A stretch of DNA of 37,186 nt, from positions 1 through 37,186 of the IMG/VR virus record IMGVR_UViG_3300045973_000904; one strand, 5' to 3'. Under the pieces are notes generated by a model. The model was not told the origin of the DNA and searched no databases. It saw nothing but the letters and a program-made list of their open reading frames with translations. Positions 24,501 through 31,745 of the stretch are shown in pieces. Both the position numbers and the translations under genes were made by a program. Positions within the stretch are counted from its first letter, which is position 1; the number at the start of each line of letters is the position of its first letter. The DNA is from a virus.

Positions 24501-27500
24501 AAAGTCATCAAGGACTTGCAACGCGAAGCCGCAGGGCTACGCCGCGAAGCGCGTATCGACGCCACGCGTGAAGTGATGACGCAGCCCGTCTATCGCGCGT
24601 GGACTTTCCTAACAGCCAAGAATGGCGAGAAGGTAGTCGGCGAGAAGGTCAAGGGTCAAAACCGTGGCGTCAATTCCGAAGTGGATAACTTGTTCGAGGC
24701 AATTGCCAAACTCGGCGGGCTTGACCGTGCCGAGGTATCGAGCGCGTGGGGTATCGACGCCAAGGAAAAGATGGAGTCGGGCATTTTCGGCAAACCGGTG
24801 GTGCGCAAATCGGGCGGCAAGTCCATGCACCACATGGCCGAGTTACTGGCCGAAGAGGGGTACTTGATCCCCCACGAGCACACGCAACCCCACGAACAAC
24901 TCGAAGCGTTGTTTGACGATCAACGCCGTGGCACGAATCGGTATTCGATTCAGCGTGATATGCAGCAGGCCTACGGAGATAAACCTGCCCCCAATTTGCC
25001 GGAGTTGGGTTTTGGAAAACTCCGCACCGAAGACTTGCGTGCCATGTTTGGCGACAAGCCCGAGGCGTTATGGCGCAAGGTTTCCGAGCGCCGCATGACG
25101 AGCGACGTGGACGGTTTGCACCCTGACATCGTGGCCGAAATGTTTGGCATGCAATCTGGCCGCGACCTGGTGCAAGAGCTGGCCACGATTGAGCACCCTG
25201 GCACGGTTATCGAAGGGCGCACCGACCGGCTAATGCTTGAACGCCACGGCGACCTGGTTGATCCGGTGAGTGTGGAGCGCGCAGCCGAGGCGGCGATCCA
25301 CAACGAGGTGCGCGCCAAGATGATGGCCACGGGCCTCAAGATGTTCACCAAGTCGCCAATGTCGGCGATCGAGATCAACAAAGCCGCGAAGGCTGCGGCT
25401 GACACTGCGGTGGCGCAGAAGGTGGTGGGCGAGTTGCGCCCCGCGCAGTACAGCGCAGCCGAGACAAAAGCGAACAAAGCACTTTTGAAGCTGGCGCCTA
25501 AAGACCCAATGGGCGCGGCCAAAGCACAACGCGAGGCGCTTCTCAATAATCGGTTGTTCAAATCAGCCAGCGAAGCGGTGGCCGACGTGCGTACCGGATT
25601 GACTTACCTCAAGCGTTTGCAAAAGCCAAGCGTGCGCGGCAAGATCGACATCGACGTGCGCGATCAGATTGACGAATTGCTGGCGCGTTTCGACTTGCGT
25701 GCGAACCCAAGCGACGCGCCCACCCGTGCGCAGTTGAACCTTGAAAAGTGGATCGAAAGCCAAGCCGCCGCTGGTTACTCTCCAACGATCACGCCGGACA
25801 TGCTGGCGCAGGACTTTCGCAAACCTTATCGTGAGTTGACCGTGGAGCAATTTCGCGGGATGGTGGACACCGTGCGCTCGATGGAACACATGGGCAAAGA
25901 CCGCAACACGTTGTCAATCAACGGCGAAAAGCAAAGCCTTCACGACTTCGTGCGCAACCAACTCGTGCCCAAGTTGCAAGAGCGTGGCGAGCGGTTCACG
26001 GTGTACGAGGTTTACACCAAAGCCGAAGACCGAGGCTTGGGACACATGGCCCTCGCACTCGATCACGTTTCCAGCTGGATGCGGGGCCTTAACGCCCAGC
26101 TAAAGCCGCAAGAATACAAGCGCAACGACTACGACCGCCACGAGCTTCTAGGCCCCTTCGGTAAAGCGGTATTCGATCCGGTGATCGACGCTAACTACAA
26201 CAAGGTGCGGATGCTCAAGGGTTTGTCCGAAGACTTCCGCGTGAAGGCTGCGGAGCTAGGTTCGGAGTGGCAAGAGTCCTTGCTGGAAATGTTGCCCAAC
26301 ACCAGGTTGATAGATGCGATCGCAACCCGTGAAGCTGGCCAGCCGGTGTACATGAAACTGACGCGCGGCAAGATGGTTGGCTTGGCCGTCCACGTCGGCA
26401 ACGAATCCAACTTTGACAAGTTGACCAAGGGTTACGGCTGGCAACCCGAGGCGGTCTGGCAATACCTGCACGACAACATGACCGCAAAGGATTGGGAGGC
26501 GGTGCAACACGTTTGGGACTTGTACGAGAAGCACTGGCCGGACATGCAAGCGATGTACCGCCGTCTTGGCCAAACCACACCCGACAAGATCGAGCCCCGC
26601 GCGTTTCACACGCCCTTTGGCGAAATGCGTGGCGGCTACGCGGCGATCAAGTACGACCCTTTGCGATCACGCAAGGGTGAACGCGACGCAGCTGGTGCGG
26701 CGATCAACCCAGGTGAGGGGTTGTTTGGGCGAGATTACTTCTCACGCACTGCCACGACAAACGGCAGCATGAACAAACGGATCGACGGGTACACCGACGC
26801 GATTGATTTGAACTTTCACACGATCGAGCGCAGCATGCAAGAGTCAATCCACGACCTCGCATACCGTGAAGCGCTTATCAACGCTAACAAGATCATCGAG
26901 CACTCGGACTTTCGTAACGCGTTTTTCAAGGCCTACGGCCGCGAAGACTACGCAGCACTGCAAGATTGGATCGGGCGTATCGCGAACGCTGACAACTCGG
27001 ACCGTGCCGTGGGTGCGCTTGGCCGCTTTATGCAATACACCCGCACCGGCATGGTAATGACCGCGATCGCATTGCGCGCTACCACTGTGCTCAAACACGG
27101 CGGCAGCGCCGGTATCAAGACAATGGGTTACTTCGGTGGAGGCGGCGAGAAGTATCTCGCGCACCGGTTCGCCGCTATCGGTACTGACTACACGAATCAA
27201 ATCGCCATGGCAAAAGAGAAGTTCGGCGAAATCAATGCGCGGTTGTTGCAACAGGACCGCGACTACCGAGCCACGGCCAGCAGCTTGTTTGAGCCGGAGT
27301 CCTTGCAAAGCCAAGCGGAGCGCTTCGGGCATTCTGCCGTGGCCTGGGCTGACATGATGACGGCGGTACCAACAGCATGGGCTGCCTACGACCGCGCTAT
27401 CGCCGAGGGCGTGCCCAAAAACATGGGTGGTACCGGCGCCCCCATGACCGAGGCACAAGCCGTGGCCTACGCCAACAAGATCGTGCGCGAGGCCCACGGG

Positions 27501-28109
27501 TCAAACGTCGAGTCGGCCAGGTCGAACGTGATGACGGCGCCGAGTGAAGGCGTCAAGATGTTCACCACTTTGTACGGCTTCATGAATAACAGCTACGGGC
27601 AAATGGCCGACAGCGTCAACAAACTGCAAACGCCTGGCATTGCCAAGCCCGAAGTGCTGGCGCGCACCTTAATGGCGATCATCGTGCCCGCGTTGTGGGC
27701 TGAGTTGATTTCCGAGGGGCTGCCGCACAAATTGGACAGCGCCGGTGAGTGGGCTTTGTGGTCTGCGAAGGCGATCACTGGCGAAGTGGCGGGCATGGTG
27801 CCGGTGGTGCGTGATGCGTGGAGTATGGCCAAGGGTTTCAGCCATGCGGGCGTTGTAGGCGCAGAGTCTTGGATGTCCACGATGGTCAACGCTGGCCGCG
27901 ATGTGGTCCACCTGGCACAAGGCAAGGAAGTGAAAAAGCCGATTCAGGATATCTCTGACGCGGTGGGCATGGGCTTGCATATTCCTGGACTTGGCCAACT
28001 TGGTAAGTCCGCACAGTACATGGCCGACGTGAGCAACGGCAAACAGCACCCCGAAAACGCGGGGCAGTACATCAAGGGCGTACTGATTGGGCCACCTAAG
28101 AAAGAGTGA
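21546..28109 (+). CDS. Giant polyvalent ejected virion protein with nuclease-like and metallopeptidase-like motifs, 2187 aa
   Basis: Likely analogue of the largest T7 core protein. Residues 1-600 are mainly helical, with a hydrophobic Ala/Gly stretch at about 140-370. Residues 618-751 look like a phage Barnase-EndoU-ColicinE5/D-RelE-type (PBECR-like) nuclease: AVEAFVHPELGPIAFVYGNE, QFGLRHIEAKRG and KTWLVTSYP. Next comes SYNPATGEMALLKDADLSTF followed by LHESGHFFLE, an HExxH motif at 808-812, resembling the small metallopeptidase domain in polyvalent proteins. Long charged helices fill 950-1800. The C-terminus (from about 1830) has GRFMQYTRTGMVMTAIALRA and LYGFMNNSYGQMADSVNKL, like LPD38-type domains. 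The nuclease segment is richer in T and has a different codon style from its surroundings. Enzymatic activity is not shown. Confidence 0.8.
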   Translation: MAESFNEFDDAAASVVQGQATAIRNNLYNAVPQNPANVAEHARIAKGLGIPLESVQSDVPTAKQQAAMQSFDADKVVTQYPHLAQFLTDPTNAAKSHNDLTTLAATEQSVKNLPKLRPAATTSLEGEDTGVGAWLESNAKSVVDMPLAAAQGLGYSFNRAGKAVSLTLGAFPVMYDKAASLITGKDTYDAQDAYFKRFVQPLDDDASAFQLSPNATFLEKLTHGVGGLVGALSQITLTGGMAEAPAAIDAAAPALTKVAEAVTHATRTMAFPSITAAVNTGNDVYAHTGSLAAAVKAASTAYATNTAMGVLPLSLEGSALTRVATGFPIGALTGELNRQVSNASLPGGMQQPAGVEEAIINGLTGSMLAGTMGVKPAPHEVALRDNYEAAQKATQAEHGMQALQALGELAGASELRKHDAPAFRDFVRQVTEDGHLPEVWVDGETLAQAFKQSGVSLEELSKTMPGVAAQLHETSQTGGDVRIPTEDFATSIAGGPLEKVLLPHLKIDPDGMTFAQGQEHMAQQGADMQKQAKGLVEQTVAVDAREQEVKAIVGDVQSQLEATGRYPTDVAKQYAAMHGAFYDNMAERMGITPADMRARMPLRIRGEGAGGFSQGGEGVGPFGPVSHDFHHDATGAIAHLMNEKTGEAVEAFVHPELGPIAFVYGNEQFGLRHIEAKRGAEFLERIPSILESGKVVKDENGLPRAYIVEEGDPAHVAVIRLDWDGEQKTWLVTSYPDTVGKFGEPVVAGSIPRGDTLSATGNPSTTSLDSVTKALQDYKQGFGDRGSYNPATGEMALLKDADLSTFLHESGHFFLESIHDLANSEAAPLAIKSDFDTLLKSFGVEGTTAEDRLLNWSNRDIEGKREGHEKFAEDFENYLMTGKAPVPELQSMFSRFRSWLMSVYQSMRGEVSPEVRGVMDRMFASEQAINDAEKVRAYAVPDLPGDNGALVDEYKALGKEATEQAISDMQARSMRDLKWASNAKNKVIKDLQREAAGLRREARIDATREVMTQPVYRAWTFLTAKNGEKVVGEKVKGQNRGVNSEVDNLFEAIAKLGGLDRAEVSSAWGIDAKEKMESGIFGKPVVRKSGGKSMHHMAELLAEEGYLIPHEHTQPHEQLEALFDDQRRGTNRYSIQRDMQQAYGDKPAPNLPELGFGKLRTEDLRAMFGDKPEALWRKVSERRMTSDVDGLHPDIVAEMFGMQSGRDLVQELATIEHPGTVIEGRTDRLMLERHGDLVDPVSVERAAEAAIHNEVRAKMMATGLKMFTKSPMSAIEINKAAKAAADTAVAQKVVGELRPAQYSAAETKANKALLKLAPKDPMGAAKAQREALLNNRLFKSASEAVADVRTGLTYLKRLQKPSVRGKIDIDVRDQIDELLARFDLRANPSDAPTRAQLNLEKWIESQAAAGYSPTITPDMLAQDFRKPYRELTVEQFRGMVDTVRSMEHMGKDRNTLSINGEKQSLHDFVRNQLVPKLQERGERFTVYEVYTKAEDRGLGHMALALDHVSSWMRGLNAQLKPQEYKRNDYDRHELLGPFGKAVFDPVIDANYNKVRMLKGLSEDFRVKAAELGSEWQESLLEMLPNTRLIDAIATREAGQPVYMKLTRGKMVGLAVHVGNESNFDKLTKGYGWQPEAVWQYLHDNMTAKDWEAVQHVWDLYEKHWPDMQAMYRRLGQTTPDKIEPRAFHTPFGEMRGGYAAIKYDPLRSRKGERDAAGAAINPGEGLFGRDYFSRTATTNGSMNKRIDGYTDAIDLNFHTIERSMQESIHDLAYREALINANKIIEHSDFRNAFFKAYGREDYAALQDWIGRIANADNSDRAVGALGRFMQYTRTGMVMTAIALRATTVLKHGGSAGIKTMGYFGGGGEKYLAHRFAAIGTDYTNQIAMAKEKFGEINARLLQQDRDYRATASSLFEPESLQSQAERFGHSAVAWADMMTAVPTAWAAYDRAIAEGVPKNMGGTGAPMTEAQAVAYANKIVREAHGSNVESARSNVMTAPSEGVKMFTTLYGFMNNSYGQMADSVNKLQTPGIAKPEVLARTLMAIIVPALWAELISEGLPHKLDSAGEWALWSAKAITGEVAGMVPVVRDAWSMAKGFSHAGVVGAESWMSTMVNAGRDVVHLAQGKEVKKPIQDISDAVGMGLHIPGLGQLGKSAQYMADVSNGKQHPENAGQYIKGVLIGPPKKE

Positions 28110-28136
28110 GGGGTGTACAAGCGCAGCGGGGGGTGT
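28110..28136 (+). promoter_or_regulatory. Late-type element, copy 4, upstream half only
   Basis: GGGGTGTACAAGCGC begins directly after the TGA of the giant gene (TGTACA at 28114-28119), as in copies 1 to 3. Seventeen bases later the sequence is CGGACA, not CATAY; that place is occupied by the left arm of the hairpin at 28133-28169. Confidence 0.4.
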
Positions 28137-28169
28137 CGGACACTTTCTTTAACTTAGAAAGTCCGACAC
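28133..28169 (+). other. 14-bp hairpin abutting the tail-fibre start codon
   Basis: Left arm GTGTCGGAC-(AC)-TTTCT (28133-28148) pairs with AGAAAGTCCGACAC (28156-28169) through 14 base pairs with one two-base bulge and a 7-base loop TTAACTT. The right arm ends on the base before the fibre ATG at 28170 and contains the only purine-rich stretch (AGAAAG) that could be the ribosome site. The gap between the giant gene and the fibre is fully occupied by this hairpin and element copy 4. Confidence 0.85.
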
Positions 28170-29546
28170 ATGCTTGCCAGTTCGACGCGCACCGCAGGCC
28201 CTTATACGGGCACGGGATCACAAACCGCTTTCCCTTTTAACTTTAAGGTGTTTCAAGCGTCCGATTTGCTTGTGGTGCAAACGGATGCCTCGGGCGCCAA
28301 CACAACGCTGACGCTTACGTCGCAGTACACCGTCGCGCTAAATCCAAATCAAGACACCTTACCTGGCGGCACCGTCAACCTGATAACGGCCACGCCGTCG
28401 GGTTACACGCTTTCGCTTTTAAGCCAGCTACCCGCTCTGCAAAACTTGACGCTGGCCAACGCTGGAAACTTTTATCCGGCAGCCGTGGACAACGCGCTGG
28501 ACTACATCACTATCCTGATCCAGCAACTCGCGGAGCAGCTGGGTCGTGCGGTGAAGGTGAGCATTGGCAACCCTTTGACGCCAGATCAGTTTTCAACTAA
28601 CTTGATTGCTTCGGGCGTTACTGCTACAACCAAGGCAGCGGCGGCTAGCGCAAGTGCAACAGCTGCAGCAGGGAGTGCAGCGGCGGCGGCGGGCAGTGCA
28701 ACAGCGGCAGCAGGGAGCGCGGGTGCAGCTTCCGGTAATGCCTCGGCATCGGCAAGTAGCGCTTCGGGCGCAGCGGGTTCGGCAGCTTCCGCCTCAAGTA
28801 GCGCTTCGGGCGCAGCGGGTTCGGCAGCTTCGGCAACAGGTAGTGCAACCGCAGCGGCTGCAAGCGCAACAACAGCAACGACTCAAGCCGCTTCGGCAAC
28901 AGGTAGCGCGACAGCAGCGGCCGCAAGCGCCACAACTGCAACGACTCAAGCCGCTTCGGCAACAGGTAGCGCGACAGCAGCGGCCGCAAGCGCCACAACT
29001 GCAACGACTCAAGCCTCTTCGGCAACAGGTAGCGCGACAGCAGCGGCCACAAGTGCAACTTCGGCGGCTGCGAGTGCGGCAGCGGCAGCCGGTGTAGCAG
29101 CGGGGGCGGGGCATCTTGCTTTTGTCTACATCGGATCAGGTACGTCCGTCACCAACGGATCGATATCGAAAGCTAGTTATCAACAAACGAGCCGCGGAGC
29201 CGCGGAGAACAGCTATAACCCCTTTGGGCATTACGACGTAACAAATTCACGCTTCAAGCCAACAGCAGCGGGGTGGTACACCGTGAACGCGAGCATGCTA
29301 TGCCCCACTTCTGCGAGTGGGTACTTCCGATTGTATTTGTACAGAAACGGCGCACAGACCTCTGTATACGCCGACATGGCGGGTGCCGCGATGACTGGGG
29401 GCGGGGGGCAAAACGCTCTCCGAGTTAGCGCGCCTTTGTACTTTAACGGGACAACAGACTACGTTGAAGTTTTTTTTCAAAACTCGTCTGGCGCTACGGC
29501 ATCTCTGTATGCCGAAACTTTCAGTGCTACTTTCGCGGGGTCTTAA
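28170..29546 (+). CDS. Tail fibre: T7-type N-terminus, Ala/Ser repeat shaft, C1q-like tip, 458 aa
   Basis: Residues 1-150 (TRTAGPYTGTGSQTAFPFNF, ALDYITILIQQLAEQLGRAV) match the virion-attachment domain of phage fibres that dock on the T7-like tail. Residues 155-310 are an Ala/Ser/Thr repeat shaft with three full units and one partial unit of ASATGSATAAAASATTATTQ-A. The last 140 residues (HLAFVYIGSGTSVTNGSISK, RFKPTAAGWYTVNASML, YVEVFFQNSSGATASLYAE) are a C1q/TNF-like jelly roll, the likely receptor-binding tip. ATG at 28170 follows the hairpin directly. Host specificity is probably set by the tip. Confidence 0.85.
   Translation: MLASSTRTAGPYTGTGSQTAFPFNFKVFQASDLLVVQTDASGANTTLTLTSQYTVALNPNQDTLPGGTVNLITATPSGYTLSLLSQLPALQNLTLANAGNFYPAAVDNALDYITILIQQLAEQLGRAVKVSIGNPLTPDQFSTNLIASGVTATTKAAAASASATAAAGSAAAAAGSATAAAGSAGAASGNASASASSASGAAGSAASASSSASGAAGSAASATGSATAAAASATTATTQAASATGSATAAAASATTATTQAASATGSATAAAASATTATTQASSATGSATAAATSATSAAASAAAAAGVAAGAGHLAFVYIGSGTSVTNGSISKASYQQTSRGAAENSYNPFGHYDVTNSRFKPTAAGWYTVNASMLCPTSASGYFRLYLYRNGAQTSVYADMAGAAMTGGGGQNALRVSAPLYFNGTTDYVEVFFQNSSGATASLYAETFSATFAGS
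28827..29058 (+). repeat. 63-bp tandem repeats in the fibre shaft
   Basis: Units start at 28827, 28890, 28953 and 29016 (last one partial). Units 2 and 3 are identical; unit 1 differs at several third positions. Just upstream a shorter repeat (AGTAGCGCTTCGGGCGCAGC) occurs twice between about 28753 and 28826. Unit length is a multiple of three, so slippage would change shaft length in frame. Confidence 0.92.
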
Positions 29547-29548
29547 TC

Positions 29549-29986
29549 ATGCAAATCAAATTCGTCTTTTTCTTCTGTCCCTCGCTGGTGTTCTTCGTCG
29601 ATAGTTTCAGCGAGACATGGAAAGCGGGCGAAGCCCGTGGCCCTATCGTGCGCGTGCGTAACGCTTCGCAGGATGACACCGCCCTCGTGGAGCATGAGTT
29701 AGAGCATGTTCGCCAGTGGTACACCTGGGTGTTCGTTTCAGCGATCGCAGCTTGGGCCCTGTTCAACAACGCCGCGTATTGGCAATACGCACTCGCCCTC
29801 GGCGTTTCGCTTCATGGATTGCTTTATCGCTTTGTCCCTGCCTACCGCCAGTGGGCCGAAGTCGAGGCCTACAAAGTTCAAGCCGAAAACTGCGATACCC
29901 CCCTCGAAACCTTCGCGACGTTCATCGCCACGGATTACGACTTGTCGATAACCCCCGAGGCTGCGCTTCAACTTCTCAAAGACTGA
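29549..29986 (+). CDS. Membrane protein with HExxH motif, 145 aa
   Basis: N-terminal residues include KFVFFFCPSLVFFVDSFSET. A zincin-like motif VEHELEHVRQWY follows (H49-E50-x-x-H53). Then come hydrophobic helices (VFVSAIAAWALFNN; YWQYALALGVSLHGLLYRFV) and a possible third ligand in QWAEVEAYKVQ (E104 or E106). The order HExxH, membrane helix, glutamate and tyrosine is that of small phage metallopeptidase-like proteins seen near lysis or tail genes; the substrate is unknown. It lies 2 bp after the fibre and 3 bp before the holin, so it is expressed late. Confidence 0.65.
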   Translation: MQIKFVFFFCPSLVFFVDSFSETWKAGEARGPIVRVRNASQDDTALVEHELEHVRQWYTWVFVSAIAAWALFNNAAYWQYALALGVSLHGLLYRFVPAYRQWAEVEAYKVQAENCDTPLETFATFIATDYDLSITPEAALQLLKD

Positions 29987-29989
29987 GAC

Positions 29990-30241
29990 ATGGAAGATAT
30001 CAAAAGATCAAGTCTTAGCGCGGCGGTGCTCAGTGTCCCCGCCACGGCCAAGGCCGCGCCGCCGGTGCTAGTTACCGGCGCGATGCTGTTCGGCATACAA
30101 GTGAGTGATGCGGTCCAGTACATCACCCTGGTCTACACGTTGCTCTTGCTGGTTAGCAAAGCGGTGGCGGTGTATCACCAAATCGTTGCACTGCGATGTG
30201 CGACACGCGCGGATCGGGAGGCAGCAGATGCAAGTGCCTGA
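29990..30241 (+). CDS. Holin, 83 aa
   Basis: Small protein with two hydrophobic segments (about 20-37 PATAKAAPPVLVTGAMLFGI and 43-60 YITLVYTLLLLVSKAVAVYH) and a charged C-terminus (RADREAADASA). This is the usual class II holin plan. It sits directly before the endolysin and overlaps it by 14 bp. Assignment rests on topology and position. Confidence 0.75.
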   Translation: MEDIKRSSLSAAVLSVPATAKAAPPVLVTGAMLFGIQVSDAVQYITLVYTLLLLVSKAVAVYHQIVALRCATRADREAADASA

Positions 30242-30707
30242 GTCAGTTCGTCGCCCCCTGGTCTATCTCGTTCTCAGTGCTTCGGGTCTGGTGGCTATTG
30301 CCTTGAGCGAAGGCTACACCGCCGTGGCGGTGCCCCCTGTGAAGGGCGACGTGGCTACCTACGGGTTTGGGACCACGGCGGGGGTAAAGGCGGGCGACAC
30401 GATCACACCTCCCAAGGCCCTCGTCCGTGCCCTGGCCGATACGCAAACCTTCGAGGGGGCTTTGCGCAAGTGCGTGACGGCACCCCTCCACCAATACGAA
30501 TACGACGCTTATGTGAGCCTGGCCTACAACATTGGGCCGGTCAACTTTTGCGGATCCACGCTCGTGGCCAAGTTGAACGGCTTGGATTACGCCGGTGCAT
30601 GCGCTGAGATATTGCGGTGGGACCGGTTCAAAGGCAAACCTCTTGCGGGCTTGGCCACGCGCCGCCGTGCTGAGTACGCGCGGTGCAACGGGGGCGGTAG
30701 TGCTTGA
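30228..30707 (+). CDS. SAR endolysin, GH24 lysozyme, 159 aa
   Basis: ATG at 30228 is chosen because GGGAGG lies six bases upstream and the longer reading goes through the holin gene. Residues 8-27 (PLVYLVLSASGLVAIALSEG) form a weakly hydrophobic signal-arrest-release helix rich in Ala/Gly/Ser, followed at once by the catalytic Glu of SEGY. The family block VPPVKGDVATYGFGTTAGVK supplies the Asp/Thr region, and YDAYVSLAYNIGPVNFCGST and RWDRFKGKPLAGLATRRRAE are typical GH24 sequences. It would be held inactive in the membrane until the holin acts. Confidence 0.9.
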   Translation: MQVPESVRRPLVYLVLSASGLVAIALSEGYTAVAVPPVKGDVATYGFGTTAGVKAGDTITPPKALVRALADTQTFEGALRKCVTAPLHQYEYDAYVSLAYNIGPVNFCGSTLVAKLNGLDYAGACAEILRWDRFKGKPLAGLATRRRAEYARCNGGGSA

Positions 30708-31164
30708 GCGTGCTGTTGTTGGCCTTTTGCTCTGCGGCTTGGCCGTACTTGGGGCGCTCCACCTTGAGCGTGTGCAGGTCCAAAGAGGCTATGACCAGGG
30801 CGTCGCGGACACCTTGGCCAAGGTGCAGAAAGTGGCCGACGCCAAGCTGGCCGAGAACGTGGCCATCCAACACAAACAAACCGATATTCTTTTAGGGGCG
30901 CTCGATGCGGAAAAGCTACGAACTAAAAACCTTGTGGCCAGTGCTGGCGCTTTGCGCGTTGAGCGCGACCGGCTGCGCGACGCGGCCAACGAATACGCTG
31001 GTGGCAGTGGGTTGTCCGGCGCCGGTATCAATGCCACAGCCGTCAGAGCCGCAACCCTCGCGGACTTACTCGGACAGTGCGCGGAGCGATATTCAGAAGT
31101 GGCGCGGAGCGCTGACGCCCACGCAAGCGATTCGCTGACTTGTCACGCGGCGTGGCCGCAGTGA
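30700..31164 (+). CDS. i-spanin (Rz-like), 154 aa
   Basis: GTG at 30700, overlapping the endolysin end by 8 bp and preceded by GGGGG. A single N-terminal membrane anchor (RAVVGLLLCGLAVLGALHLE) is followed by a long periplasmic coiled coil (VADTLAKVQKVADAKLAENV to LRVERDRLRDAANEYAG), the plan of inner-membrane spanins. The C-terminus ends SLTCHAAWPQ. Upstream ATG at 30595 would lie within the endolysin gene and is less likely. The gene contains Rz1 in another frame. Confidence 0.85.
   Translation: MLERAVVGLLLCGLAVLGALHLERVQVQRGYDQGVADTLAKVQKVADAKLAENVAIQHKQTDILLGALDAEKLRTKNLVASAGALRVERDRLRDAANEYAGGSGLSGAGINATAVRAATLADLLGQCAERYSEVARSADAHASDSLTCHAAWPQ
30905..31138 (+). CDS. o-spanin (Rz1-like) lipoprotein nested in Rz, 77 aa
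   Basis: MRKSYELKTLWPVLALCALS then ATGCATRP: a signal peptide with lipobox A-T-G-C (Cys24). The mature part is short and proline-containing (CPAPVSMPQPSEPQPS). It lies completely inside the Rz gene in a different frame, as in lambda and many phages. Together Rz and Rz1 would fuse the inner and outer membranes in the last step of lysis. Confidence 0.88.
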   Translation: MRKSYELKTLWPVLALCALSATGCATRPTNTLVAVGCPAPVSMPQPSEPQPSRTYSDSARSDIQKWRGALTPTQAIR

Positions 31165-31165
31165 T

Positions 31166-31429
31166 CTAGCCCATTCCGTTGTATTCCAGTTCTCCGTAAA
31201 CCTCGCGGAGTTCGTCTAGTAGGTCGTAGCCCTGCCAAGTTATCAGGTAATCGTCGGTACGTCTGGAGAAATAATCTAAGTTTGTGGATAAAAAACCGCT
31301 ATTGAGCAGGAGTCGTATGTGGCCCATCCGTTCCTCAGATACCCCTTGCGGGTGCTCAGTGTCAAATATCTCTGACTCAGAAGCGATCAATTCAAGGGTT
31401 TCGTGAATGAGTTGTTTATTTCTTTGCAT
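31166..31429 (-). CDS. DUF2513-like protein, 87 aa
   Basis: The reading MQRNKQLIHETLELIASESE, with RMGHIRLLLNSGFLST and YLITWQGYDLLDELREVYGE, matches the small winged-helix-like DUF2513 plan (start MxRxxxLIxxxLxxIE, then HIxLLxxAGF, then LTWxGxxFLD). The family is common in prophages and mobile elements and its function is unknown. ATG at 31429 fits the family start. ATG at 31459 has a better ribosome site (GGGGA) and would add 10 residues. It converges on the lysis genes and lies next to the prophage end, so it is probably an accessory gene expressed in the lysogen. Confidence 0.65.
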   Translation of the reverse strand: MQRNKQLIHETLELIASESEIFDTEHPQGVSEERMGHIRLLLNSGFLSTNLDYFSRRTDDYLITWQGYDLLDELREVYGELEYNGMG

Positions 31430-31638
31430 GCGATGAGTTTGGGGCCGACGAGCCCGCATGCACGAAGTCCCCACTCAAAAAAGGGGAAATGACTACCGGA
31501 GTTTTTGATTCATCTGCATGTCTTACGCCGGAACCGAGGCTGTCACCGAGGTGCGTTAGACTCAATGCAATGAATGAGATTTACTTTCTGTCCACTGTCC
31601 CCAAAGTGTCCCCAAATCAGGGTCTACAGAGGAGAAGA
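31430..31638. other. Prophage end region without convincing gene
   Basis: About 209 bp between the DUF2513-like gene and tRNA-Leu. It holds two direct repeats TGTCCCCAAA at 31596-31605 and 31607-31616, 11 bp apart, which could be integrase arm-type sites. Nothing else is recognisable. A plus-strand opening from 31489 to 31683 is only a run through the antisense tRNA. Confidence 0.45.
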
Positions 31639-31723
<85 letters not shown>

Positions 31724-31745
31724 ATTTCAGGAAAGAGAGCATTGT

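Noticed and set aside
6355-28109. T7-type phage RNA polymerase promoters
   Set aside because: No single-subunit RNA polymerase gene is in the window and the shared element has a two-part spacing unlike the continuous T7 promoter.
28645-29058. Minus-strand Leu/Arg-rich repeat protein opposite the fibre shaft
   Set aside because: Simply the complement of the Ala/Ser repeat DNA.
28170-29546. Diversity-generating retroelement as in BPP-1, because the head genes are BPP-1-like
   Set aside because: No reverse transcriptase, template repeat or adenine-rich variable copy is visible; the fibre tip is C1q-like, not Mtd-like.
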